Positions 54,070 through 64,000 of a DNA stretch of 64,000 bases are shown piece by piece (position 1 is the first letter of the stretch; each line of letters opens with the position of its first letter). The notes beneath the pieces were generated by a model. That model was not told where the DNA came from, did not search any database, and was given only the letters and a program-made list of their open reading frames with translations. The translations under genes and the position numbers were made by a program. The DNA comes from Luzula sylvatica (Eukaryota > Streptophyta > Magnoliopsida > Poales > Juncaceae): contig OX326959.1 of assembly GCA_946800325.1 (NCBI GenBank), positions 33,117,027-33,181,026 of the forward strand, in the 5' to 3' direction.

Positions 54070-56373
54070 TGAAGAAAAGTGTTAAATTTACTCGCATCTT
54101 TATTTTGGATCCATATTTGTGTAATTTTCTTATGTCACATCATCACTTTTTTTTTTCTAACTATTAGAATTATGATATGTGACAAAATTTAGACCATCGA
54201 TTAAACATTGATTTTTTATAAATATTTTTTCTTTGTAACCATTTAAGTGTCCTTATTTTATAATATGTTTTAAAATTTTTTAGAAACACACATCATCATA
54301 TATTAATGACGTAGACTATTATTATTATTGGTTAGGTTCATGTTAAACCAAGTTTATTCAATTATTTATCATTGAACATAAGATTACATGATCAAATATG
54401 AATGCAATGGAAGATGAAAAGTTTATATATAAAATACTAATAATTTAATATGCCATATTATAAACATTCAACATATACTAGTATTAGTTTTAGAATTTTA
54501 ATTTTAAAAATTCATCAAATATATTTATTTTAATTTTCTCTTTATTTTGGCATCCATATTAGGATAGTTCATACATACCATTTTCCACAATTTGAATTTC
54601 TAAAAATATTGTGTAAAAAATACAATGCAAAATGTACATTTTTACAAAATAAAATTTACTAATTTTAATTACATAATAGAATTTGAAATATTAATATTTA
54701 TTTTTAAAAAAATTATAACTATACTAATACCATATAATACTAAGTTGATTATATTTGTGTTTATAATGCAAAATGTTAGAAATAAAAAAAAATTATCCAT
54801 CGAAATAATTTCTTCAATTTATATACACTTATCAAGTAATAATTTTATTTTTAAAATATGAAATTTAAAAAAAATCATATGATATAAAATAGCTTATATT
54901 TGTGTTTATGCTAAATTATTTTTTTATATTATTTATTAAATTACTATCACTATTAAGTTTGATATCATTTATAATTTTATATTTATTTTTATGCTAAATT
55001 AGTTTTTTGTATTATTTATTAAATTACTATCACTATTAAGTTTGATATCATTTATAATTTGCATTGCATTTTGAATCAATAACAAATTATTAGTATTATA
55101 TAATTAATGATATGTTACTACGTATGTTGTTTGATTCATTATTTTTATATTTGACATTTGTACGAAATATTGTGAACAACACTGATATAATATTCGTTGT
55201 TATGTTTTTTTTTTAAAATCATGTATATCTCATATATCATTATTATACAATGACATTAATTAAAATATTATTATTTGATTAAGAAAATGAAATTTTATCA
55301 TCATAATGTAAAATAATAACATATACATAATCGCAGACAAATTAGTTCAGATAATTATATTATGAATCAATATTAACATATTTATATGTACTTTGTATTA
55401 CAATGAAAAATATAATTAACATCCTCGTCGCGTAGCGCGAGTATTCTCTTAGTTATATTAATAGAATTAATTCTTTGCTTAGATTCTTTTATCCAATTTG
55501 CCTAGACAAATTAGAAGTATTGTTGAAACTGTTTCATATATGAGTGTTTTGTATACGAGCCCAATGAAATGACAATAACACATTCACCATGCATGCCAAC
55601 CAATCCCTAACATGAGTTTCGCAAGGAAACACCTCGAAACAAATTAATGCATAATTTTATAAAAGATATATATAAAAAAAATTATATGATAATAATCAGT
55701 TTTTAGTTTGGTATTTTCAAACTAATTTAAGTAAAAAGAAGAAATGAAAGTTTACCTATACGGTACATATTTCACGGTATCAAAATCCGATACGGTATCT
55801 GATACAACACAGCTTGATTTTTGAAATATCCGCGCAACATAAGTTCTAAAGCATAAATAAAAAATTATTGTGATATATAAAAAAATAATTTAAAAAATAT
55901 CGATTGATGTTAAATGATATGTATTTTTATTCAATTAAATTTTGATATAAATAATTGTTTTATCTTTCAAGTGTGATATAATAAATAATTTTAATTGTGT
56001 TTTATTTAAATAAAATTATAGGTTGAATTATAATGATATGTCATGATGGGATCGAATAACGTTTACGGCATATAAATTATGCAGTTTAGTCATGAAATTG
56101 TAATATACCTAAAATGATATTATTAAGATATGATAACGTATGTACGATGAACTGATACAAAAATTAGTAATTCATTTGTTAGCGTAATTTAGAATGATTG
56201 TAAAATATATACACAATTATACTTTACATAGTTATACAAAAGTATGATGAACGATATATACGTTTTTAGAATGTATTGGCATATACAAAAATATTTTAGT
56301 ATAGCAAAAATAAAAATAAAAATATAGTTTTTTTATTAGCAAAAATAAAAATATAGTTAAAATACCCACAATG
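54070..56373. other. AT-rich intergenic DNA with a Helitron-like end and local duplications
   Basis: Contains a direct duplication of about 90 bp (54910-55065; unit with TTATTTATTAAATTACTATCACTATTAAGTTTGATATC), a GC-rich foldback CTCGTCGCGTAGCGCGAG at about 55424-55441 followed by TATTCTCTTAGT that resembles a Helitron 3' end but lacks a clean CTRR, and near 55790-55850 a fragment of the ATTTTTGAAATATCCGCGCAACATAA repeat seen upstream of the GH1 genes. No gene seen. Confidence 0.5.
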
Positions 56374-57359
56374 TGAAAGAAATACAGTTTCGGATCAACC
56401 GTAAAAGTGTACACAAGGATAAACGAATGTAGTCGTACATTCGTGGCCATAACTTTCAGTGGGAAAATCCAATTAGAATGGTTCAAATTGGGTTAGATAG
56501 ATATTGAGATTATCTACAACCTTCATATAGAAATATATTTCATATGAACGAAGTATAAGTGTCGTTTCTGTGAAATACCGAAAGGGTGCAACAGTATGAC
56601 ATACAGTTAGTAAAACAGTCATAACTTTTGCATACGAACTCCAATTGGGCTGGGCCAAATTGGGTTGTGTAGATAATAAGATTATCTACAACTTTCGTGT
56701 TGGTTGATTTTCTGTCAGAGAAATTTATCAATTTCGTCTGGACAGAATACTGAACAGGTTCATACAGTTTTCTGTGTGAAAGGGTGTATATTGGATATAC
56801 ATGCCTTTTGGCTAATCCTTATCCTATTAGGTATAAATAGGATTTTCTCTCTCATCTTCTAAAAGGAATTCAGAAGGAATTCAGAAATAATTCAAAGCAA
56901 TATTCTGCCCAAGACACAAGAAAAGAGAAAATTCAGATTTGATCTTTTGTGAGTGAAAAGGCACGAAGAGAGATTAATAGAGAATCGATCGAGATCAAGC
57001 AAGTGCACCGATACATCGTCTAGGCAGGTGTATCCGTGTCCGGCGTCTTCCGACTCAAGGTGGATACGTGTGGAGGAGCAACACTTGGGGCTCTCCGTTG
57101 TGATCGAACCGAAGGATCGAAGAACGGGAACGAACGGTGAAGGACGCACGGTATGGGACGCGCGTAAAGTCACCAACGTGACCGAAGGAATAGGAGGCAG
57201 CGATCAACCCTTCGTGTTCCATCAATTTGGAACTGGTATGGATCTAACCTTCTATTTGCATCGTACCATCGAAGTCGTGGCGTGATCTCGGGAATCGGGG
57301 AATCGGACCGGGCCTACATATCCGCTGCGCGGGCCCGGGGCCGGGGATATTCCCCAACA
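56374..57359 (+). mobile_element. solo LTR, about 986 bp
   Basis: Starts TGAAAG and ends CCCCAACA, giving TG...CA termini, and is flanked by the 5-bp direct repeat CAATG (56369-56373 and 57360-57364). A TATA-box TATAAATA lies at 56832-56839 with a GC-rich transcribed-looking part after it, as in the U3-R-U5 plan. The U3 part holds two related blocks near 56465-56525 and 56640-56700 (AAATTGGGTT...GATTATCTACAAC). No PBS, polypurine tract or internal coding sequence is next to it, so it is a solo LTR. The open frames on both strands at 56892-57285 are LTR sequence, not genes. Confidence 0.65.
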
Positions 57360-57839
57360 CAATGTAACACAAGTATTCTTGTAATAATTGTAATTTTGAC
57401 ACCTTAAAATATTCCCAGTATATAGTTAATTAAGTAAACAAAAAATTTACTTTTGATCCTTTATCTTTTATCTAAATTCAATTATTTAATGTTTTGATTT
57501 GATCAATCAGGTTCCTTACATTTTTAATTTGGTTCAATTGAATCGTTCTATCCATTAACTGATGAATGATCGATAAGTTGTAACGTAATAATCTATGACA
57601 TGACATAAATAACGTGATAATTTCATGATATGTCAAATTTAATGACATGATAATATGAATTAAGGACTTGTCATAAAAAACATGACGTGACATATTTAAA
57701 ATAATAATTTATGTTGACTTGTCATCACTAAATTCTGAAGGGAATTATTGATTATTGATATCAGTCCTTTGATAATTTTTTTTTTCTTTCTAGAAATAAT
57801 AGAGTATCAATAAACACCAAGTTGAGTTTGATTTAAGGC
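57360..57839. other. intergenic, no gene seen
   Basis: AT-rich, with short repeats of CATGATA/ATGACATG. No coding signal. Confidence 0.5.
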
Positions 57840-58679
57840 TATATCTCACAACTAATAAACACCACTAAATTCTGGACAGATCGGGGCAGCGGAAAAGAGG
57901 CCTTTTCGAGCGAAGTTTGAGTAAAAAATGCTTATTCGAAGTTACAAAAGATCGAAGAAGGGTTGATTACACGTAGATAGTGCACAAAAGCGGAGCTCGG
58001 AACCGACCGAAGCTCGAAACCGATCGAAGTTCGTAATCGCATTGGACTTACCCTAACAATTAAGCCGAGTGGACTTACCCTAACCGTTGAAAAATGGGAT
58101 GAACAAATCCGAATGGTGACAAAAGATCGGCGGCAAGAGGTGAGGTGCTGCCGAGTGGATTCACCCTAACAATTATGTAATTCGAGCTCGATTAAGAACC
58201 GGAAAAGATCCCGAACAACGCGAGGGCGACGCAATCGGGACGAACTTTGGAAACGAATTAACGACGAATTTTTGAGATCTATTGGAGACGAATTCCGAAA
58301 ACAAACGATCGGAGAAATTGGATATGCTAGCTCCTTGGCGACGCAATCGGGACGGCATATGCGGTTATGGGATGCTTTTAGGCTACAACCGACCCAGCAA
58401 GACCACGAGGGAGACCGAGTCAGTGACGACGCGAGGGAAACCGAGTCAGATCTTCAAAATAGCGTAATCCTCGACCCGAGTTGCTATGAAGTGCATCTCT
58501 CTGGCGACGCGATCGATATGGCATAGGTGGTTATGGATCGTTACTAGGTTATAGCAGATCCAGCAAGACTGCGAGGCAGGTCCGACGCGAGGGAAACCGA
58601 GTCAGGCTATGACGAGAGCATTATCCTTCATAATTCCGACGACAAAGAGAATGAACATCAATGGCTAGAAATATTTTAA
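57840..58679 (+). pseudogene. GC-rich, internally repeated coding-like relic, unrecognised
   Basis: Clearly richer in GC than its surroundings. A block with GGCGACGCAATCGGGACG occurs near 58227, 58338 and, diverged, 58503, the last two extending over about 110 bp (GGTTATGG, GGTTATAGCAGATCCAGCAAGAC). The text ACTTACCCTAAC occurs twice near 58045-58080. One frame ends with DARETESGYDESIILHNSDD and KENEHQWLEIF before a TAA at about 58677; the preceding repeat reads DARETESDLQNSVIL. The shared DARETES suggests duplicated coding sequence rather than chance. Frames are broken elsewhere. I do not recognise the family. Confidence 0.4.
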
Positions 58680-59671
58680 CAATTTAGATCACCTTGTATC
58701 TTTTTTCGTTTCGCATCTTTTGTATCGAAACTTTTTCTTTTAATATATCAAAACGAAAAGATCGGGCACGTATCGTGCTTGCTTTTCTTTCAAAAAAAGA
58801 AATCTGTTCTCCATATATTATCATCAGTGGCCAAAAATTGCTAGTTCGACGGGTTAAGAACTTGAGGGCCCTGAACCCGACAGAGCCAAATTACTTCGAA
58901 ACAAATAAATGAGGGACATATAATCTCATCCTATATGATATTATTTTTTTTCTCGTCAGTGCCACATAGAAATTACCAATACGTAACTGAGAACTATATA
59001 TATGTGTGAATATATAGCTCAAGTAGTCCCAATTGTTTTCTGAATTTTTATTTACATGAAAATAGAATTAGGACTCTTCTTCTCTTAAATTGTTTTGACT
59101 ATTTTCCATATTTTAATTTTCTAATTAGAAGACACATATGAGTATTCTTGTTATCCCTTTTTATTTATTTGATCAAGTCCTCTTATTTATTTGGTACTAG
59201 TTTTTTTTACCGGCGCGGTTTGAAATATTTTTGTTTCCTAATTAATTATTGACAGAGCAATTGGTTCATTATCTAAATTGGTAAGAAATAATGTAGCTAG
59301 TTCGTCAAATACATTGGAAAATGTACTTAGAAAGAAATTACTCAAGTCTACAGGATTCATTCGAATTGAGTTGCAAACAAAAGTAAATCTAGTTCGTCAG
59401 GTACATTGGACATCACATGATTACAACAAAATTTCTTACATGAATAGAATATTATCACATGTGAATAGATGTGTGCACATTTCCTTAATTTGCAGACGCA
59501 AGACACAACGAAAACAATTACACGTATTTACAGTCCTCGTTTATATATTTATTGACGTGGAAATACTTTTTTACTTGAATGGAACGGAACTATATGACCT
59601 TTCATTGTAAATAAACAGTAGAAAGTAAAAGGAAACAAATTACATGATTTCCTTGTTGCCATGAAGATACA
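58680..59671. other. intergenic, no gene recognised
   Basis: AT-rich with an open frame at 59278-59610 that has no known motif or splice context. Other short frames are not supported. Confidence 0.45.
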
Positions 59672-59816
59672 AAGAATTTTATATATGTATTCATTAACTT
59701 CATAGCTATTAAAGCTTATAGCCTTGCTTTCGAATATATGTAAATACATATACAAAGAATTTTATATATGTATTCATTAACTTCATAGCTAGTAAAGCTT
59801 ATAGCCTTGCTTTCGA
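59672..59816 (+). repeat. two tandem copies of a unit of about 80 bp
   Basis: The text ACAAAGAATTTTATATATGT through GCCTTGCTTTCGAATA is present twice with a short ATGTAAATACAT-type linker. The two copies differ at only a base or so. Confidence 0.9.
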
Positions 59817-59822
59817 ATAAGA

Positions 59823-59877
59823 TGAAATTAACTTCATTGTTGAAGATCCGGCTTTCCTAAACAATGAAGTTATTTCA
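59823..59877. other. foldback H1 with GATCCGGCTTTC loop
   Basis: TAACTTCATTGTT (59829-59841) pairs perfectly with AACAATGAAGTTA (59860-59872), and TGAAA/TTTCA extends the stem past a one-base bulge. The loop region holds GATCCGGCTTTC. A second foldback at 62094-62170 has the same loop text but different arms. Function unknown. Confidence 0.7.
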
Positions 59878-60088
59878 CAAATTATAATACAATTAACTTT
59901 TTTACGCACATCATCAGCGAAGACACATGATTTTTTTTTTCCATTTTGTAAAAGAAGAAATATTAGAGATAAATAACCACCAAAAACTTGACTTGTTTTT
60001 TGTACATTACAATTTTTCAAAATAATTAAATTTTGCCCGTAGATAAATATACAATCCATGAAATTTATACATGCGCATAAATAGTTCT

Positions 60089-60724
60089 CATCAGTTAAGT
60101 TAATTAAGATATCAGTTGAGTTAATTAAGAAATTTGTAACATGTAAAGAACCATAAAATTGAACAGGTAGAGAAGGCAAAACCATTCAGTCACATCTATT
60201 CAATTAATGAAATCATCTAAAATAAATAATTTTCATCAGTTAAGTTAATTAAGATATCAGTTCGGTTAATTAAGAAATTTATAACATGTAAAAAATCATA
60301 AAATTGAACAGATGGAGAAGGCAAAACCATTCTGTCACATCTTGTTCAATTAATGAAATCATCTAAAATAAATAATTTTCATCAGTTAAGTTAATTAAGA
60401 TATCAATTCGGTTAGTTAAGAAATTTGTAACATGTAAAAAATCATAAAATTGAACAGATGGAGAAGGCAAAACCATTCAGTCACATCTGTTCAATTAATG
60501 AAATCATCTAAAATAAACAATTTTCATCAGTTAAGTTAATTAAGATATCAGTTTGATTAATTAAGAAATTTGTAACACGTAAAAAATCATAAAATTGAAC
60601 AGATGGAGAAGGCAAAACCATTCTGTCACATCTGTTCAATTAATGAAACCATCTAAAATAAATAATTTTCATCATTTAAGTTAATTAAGATATCAATTCA
60701 GTTAATTAAGAAATTTGTAGCATG
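60089..60724 (+). repeat. 145-bp tandem array, about 4.4 copies
   Basis: Units begin at about 60089, 60234, 60380, 60525 and 60670 with CATCAGTTAAGTTAATTAAG. Each full unit contains AATTGAACAGATG and, about 23 bp on, its reverse complement CATCTGTTCAATT; in units 3 and 4 the 13-bp arms are perfect, in unit 1 both arms have changed. The last unit is partial. Confidence 0.93.
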
Positions 60725-62093
60725 CGAGTATTGAACTGCTTTCTTTTAGTCATGAACAAATCAATGAGTATTGAATTGCTTTTTTTTATTTATGTACCAT
60801 AAACAAAAGCAAGACATGAAGTTTGCTCACTACTTTTCTGTGTGCTGTATGTATTCATCAGAATTGAAGCAAAATAATATGATGATAATTTGTACATGTT
60901 AATTTAATTCTCTTTTCTGCAAAAGCATTACTTACAAGTTATCTGAGAATATAATTAATAAGTAAAACATGAAAGCATATATTATTTTTGTGTACACTGT
61001 TCTTATCATATCTATTACTCGCATACACATTGTTTTTTATGGCAACATAATTGTTTGACAAGTTTGGTGGCCTCTGAACATGTGATTATTTTCAAATTGG
61101 AACATAGAAATAACAAAAGTTCTACATTTTATACTTTGCACATGTATAATTCGCGTAAGCAAAGCCATTCATGAAACTAATGTCTTGAATTATTCAACTT
61201 GTAAGCTGGTTGTATAAATCGTGCAAGCAAAAGTACTCGGGACATAATTTGTTTTAAATATATTCTTTCAACTTGTAAGTTTGTTGTCTCAGCTTGTATA
61301 GATCAATTGATATTGCAAATGAGAGATACCTACATATACTTTTCTTCTAAGGCACACATTGACACATCTAATAATCATATGCACATCCATTTACTCAATT
61401 ACACATGACATATCTATTAACACACAATTTTTACACATCCATTACTCGTATGACCGTTTTTTTCTTGACAAAGAATTATTGTTTATGTAACAGAATGGCA
61501 ATTTTCATGTTTGATTATTTATGAGGAATGTTAAAAAAGGAATTTGTGTATAAAGAAGTCTTTTAGGCCTTATCATGTTATTTTTAGAGAAAATAATATA
61601 CACATATTGAGGTTATATATGTAATGCACCATTCTTTCTATTGGGCCGTACTAATTTCCTTGTGCGGCTACAGAGTGTATGTGCATCAATCTTGCTAATC
61701 GATATTTATAAGTGCCACCGAAGCAAATTAGACACTTTAGATACCATTGCATATATTTTTGGAATACACTCATCATTCATGTGTCCATAGTTTTTCATGA
61801 GAACATTTTTTGTGAGTTTGGGCTTGGATACACAACGTATTCTTTTAACACTGAAATCAAACAATCAGACAAGAGTATTGCAGTCTTTTTTTACGAAAAC
61901 AAAATCAATTCATGACCTTAGTGATTGTTGTACATCGGATTCTTTTGCTATCTAAACACCAAAAGCGCAGTATTTCACATCTTATACTGTACAAATAAAT
62001 TAGTCGTTTGAACAAAAGTATTCATGAACACAAGATCTCATAAATTGATTAATTCGTGTAAGATTGTTGCCTCACGATACATAGATCTATTAG
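60725..62093. other. AT-rich intergenic DNA with diverged internal repeats
   Basis: The text CTTGTAAGTTTGTTGTCTCAG...ATAGATCAATTGATATTGCAAA near 61270-61320 recurs in diverged form near 62055-62100 (CGTGTAAGATTGTTGCCTCA...ATAGATCTATTAGTGTTGCAAA). The second copy leads directly into foldback H2. No gene seen. Confidence 0.5.
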
Positions 62094-62170
62094 TGTTGCA
62101 AAGGAGAAATCTTTTCATTTTTCGAGATCCGGCTTTCTCGAAAAACGAAGAGATTTCACGCTCAGCAACA
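62094..62170. other. foldback H2 with GATCCGGCTTTC loop
   Basis: A 22-bp stem, GAAATCTTTTCATTTTTCGAGA (62106-62127) with TCTCGAAAAACGAAGAGATTTC (62136-62157), has 20 Watson-Crick pairs, one G-U and one A-C. An outer TGTTGC/GCAACA stem closes a 77-nt hairpin. It shares loop text and the flanking ATTTCAC with H1. Confidence 0.75.
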
Positions 62171-63436
62171 TAGATAATGAAAGATTTCCATCATCAGCAA
62201 CGTAAAAAGTTTGATAATTCATGCATATTATTTGTTGCAAACCGAATAAAAGTTAATAATCTATGTAAACAAAACAATAAAAAGACGAACAACAATAAAA
62301 TCGAGTAAAACTCAGAGCTCAATTTGAAAAGGCGAGGATATCCGTGCTCATAAGTTTTCAAGCACAGGAGAAATCTAATAATCCTCATATGAACAAACCA
62401 AAAGCGAAAGAAAACAAATCGTACTTCGACAAGAAGAACAACAAACCCTAAAAAACCATACGAATCGAAGCCAAATCGCTACAAATGAGCAAAACGAGTG
62501 CATGTGTTTATATAGGACCAAACACAGTCGGCCAAAGCGCAAGTGTTCCTCTGAAAACCACATGCAAAGCATAAAAGCAAACAGATCTGACAAAGAGAAT
62601 TACACAAAACTAAAAAATATCGCATGACACAAAAACAAAAATACACTAACTGGCACTGTTCAACTATAAGAATAAAAATAAGAGAACCTTGAATTACCTA
62701 TGAGGGATAAAATCCGAAGAAAGAAGACGAAACAGTCAAAAGAAGACGAAACAGTCAAAAGAGGGCGGCAAATGAAGTGGGAAGAAGAACATGAAACAAG
62801 GAAGGCATATATACATATATTTTATGTCCATCATACACCCTGCTATACACCGAACCAACAAAGAGAGAGTAAAACTATGTGTCGCCCCTATCCAAGGAAA
62901 CAAACAGCCCATTCAACCGACATAATCAAACGGCTCAACACAACTCAACCATATATCAGACGAACGACATAAGTCCATCAAGAATGAAGATCCGACGACC
63001 AAGATCAAAGAAACACAGACCACACATAGCTGATACCACAGAACATCGTGAAAAAAATTTAAGAAGAAGCAACACGTGGCAATCGTGGTGAAATATATTT
63101 CACCCAAAATTATACATAAGTAATAATTTGGTAGGAACAAAGAGGAGCCCTGTTCGGTGGATGAGTTTTGAAGATTAGGAAGTGGGGAAATAACAGGTTG
63201 TAGGGAATTGTATTTTGGAGCTGTTCGGACTCATAATAGGATTTGACTGTTTTGGGTTAGGAATACTAGGATTTGAAAAAAAATGTATGTTTTTTGTTGG
63301 GCTTCAAAAATCCAGTCCAAGTAGATTTTTTATTAGGAAAGGAGAGAGAAAGTCTCTCTCACGTTCTATTTTTCTTTTTCCTCTCCGTCTCCTCTCCATC
63401 TCCTGAGAAGCTGCAAACTAGAGGAGCTTCCGTAAG
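62171..63436. other. intergenic, upstream of a possible gene
   Basis: Contains a 20-bp direct repeat (GAAGACGAAACAGTCAAAAG, twice near 62723-62761). The last part is CT-rich (TTTTTCTTTTTCCTCTCCGTCTCCTC near 63369), as in a plant leader. Short frames on both strands have no recognisable domain. Confidence 0.45.
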
Positions 63437-63506
63437 ATGAAAAGAAGCGTTCCTGAAGGGTTTTCCGACGCCACTTTTTGTGGAGTTCCAAACAAGACCA
63501 AGAAAG
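63437..63506 (+). CDS. possible first coding exon of a gene running off the window
   Basis: ATG after a pyrimidine-rich leader opens MKRSVPEGFSDATFCGVPNK and the frame reaches AAAG followed by GTATGT, a strong donor, at 63507. The following 490 bp are T-rich with repeated AATTGGGTCTAATTTGG words, as in a first intron. No further exon is visible before the window ends. I do not recognise the protein. Confidence 0.4.
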
Positions 63507-64000
63507 GTATGTTTTTTTTGTCTCTCTCTCTTTCTCAGAAACTAGGTTTTTTTCCATCTCTAATCATGCTTTCTTTAGTTTTTAAATTATTTAATGGTGA
63601 TTTTTTCTTCAATTTTGAGCCTAACTTGAGTTGAATTAATTGGGTCTAACTTGGGTCTAATTTGGGTCTAATTTGATCTCTTTCTTACTGTTATTTCCCA
63701 CGTTATTGGGTCTAATTTGATTTTTTCTTCCATTTTAATCATGCTTTCTTTAGTTTTTGAATTAATTGGGTCTGATTTGGATACTTCATTTAATTGGTAC
63801 TACATTGCATACTTAATTGGGTCTAATTTGGATACTAATTTGGGTACTGTTAGTCGCCGAAATTTTTTATAAAGTCAATTTCTTATCATGCATAACATTA
63901 CTTAATTGGGTCAATTTGGATACTTAATTGAGTCTCAGAAAATTTTGTTACATTGCATAACAGTATCCATGCATAAAAAAATGGTGGAAAAGAAAAGGAT
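63507..64000 (+). other. intron-like sequence with short GGGTCTAATTTGG repeats
   Basis: At least six variants of TTGGGTCTAATTTGGATAC occur between 63630 and 63930. T-rich composition fits an intron of the possible gene starting at 63437. Confidence 0.5.

Noticed and set aside
55424..55445. Second Helitron 3' end
   Set aside because: The foldback needs a bulge and the terminal bases TTAG do not give a clean CTRR, so it is mentioned only as Helitron-like.
56892..57285. Overlapping 94- and 110-codon frames on opposite strands
   Set aside because: Explained as the GC-rich part of a solo LTR.
62375..62593. Cys/Phe-rich 72-codon minus-strand frame considered as a small secreted protein
   Set aside because: No clear signal peptide design, no splice or promoter context, and Cys content comes from AT-rich TGT codons.

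Overview
This is a 64-kb piece of nuclear DNA from a flowering plant. It is AT-rich, its genes have many short GT-AG introns, and its protein families are plant-type: plastid-targeted and cytosolic GH1 beta-glucosidases, an MPS1-type kinase, U11/U12-25K and an HDS/IspG relic. Between genes there are many small DNA transposons, non-LTR insertions with poly-A tails and a solo LTR. It is probably a eudicot; the sequence alone does not give the species. I see no rRNA, tRNA gene, CRISPR array or bacterial operon.

Layout. 1-4.9 kb: gene-poor AT-rich DNA with a MITE and a SINE relic. 4957-7469 (minus): complete six-exon MPS1/TTK-like kinase gene. 8.3-29.3 kb (minus): a GH1 beta-glucosidase cluster built by duplication of a two-gene unit. 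Unit 1 is gene A (intact, plastid transit peptide) plus gene B (3'-half pseudogene). Unit 2 is gene C (intact, plastid type) plus gene D (intact, no transit peptide). The two units act as empty-site controls for each other, so several insertions can be bounded exactly: hAT elements with 8-bp target duplications, a PIF/Harbinger-like MITE and a 9-bp-TSD MITE in an intron of A.

29.3-44.3 kb: two intact, tandem copies (plus strand) of the gene for the minor-spliceosome protein U11/U12-25K (SNRNP25). A polyadenylated retroposon sits in intron 2 of the first copy and a 5'-truncated L1-type LINE in the upstream region of the second. The upstream region is present three times, and one copy sits beside a GH1 exon-1 relic. 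44.7-47.7 kb: a candidate Helitron whose 3' hairpin terminus is clear and which may carry a broken HDS (IspG/GcpE) fragment. 48.6-51 kb: MITE, CACTA terminus, SINE-like repeat. 51.5-54.1 kb: a degraded unrecognised ORF split by a hAT element that is itself split by a second hAT element.

54-64 kb: AT-rich DNA with a solo LTR, a GC-rich repeated coding-like relic, a 145-bp tandem array whose units each contain an inverted repeat, and two separate foldbacks that share a loop sequence while differing in both stem arms. A possible first exon of a further gene starts at 63437. The live genes are mitotic checkpoint kinase, glucoside hydrolysis and U12-type splicing, with no evident joint pathway. 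Exon limits were placed by eye from splice motifs, reading-frame continuity and paralog comparison; no alignment or expression data were available.
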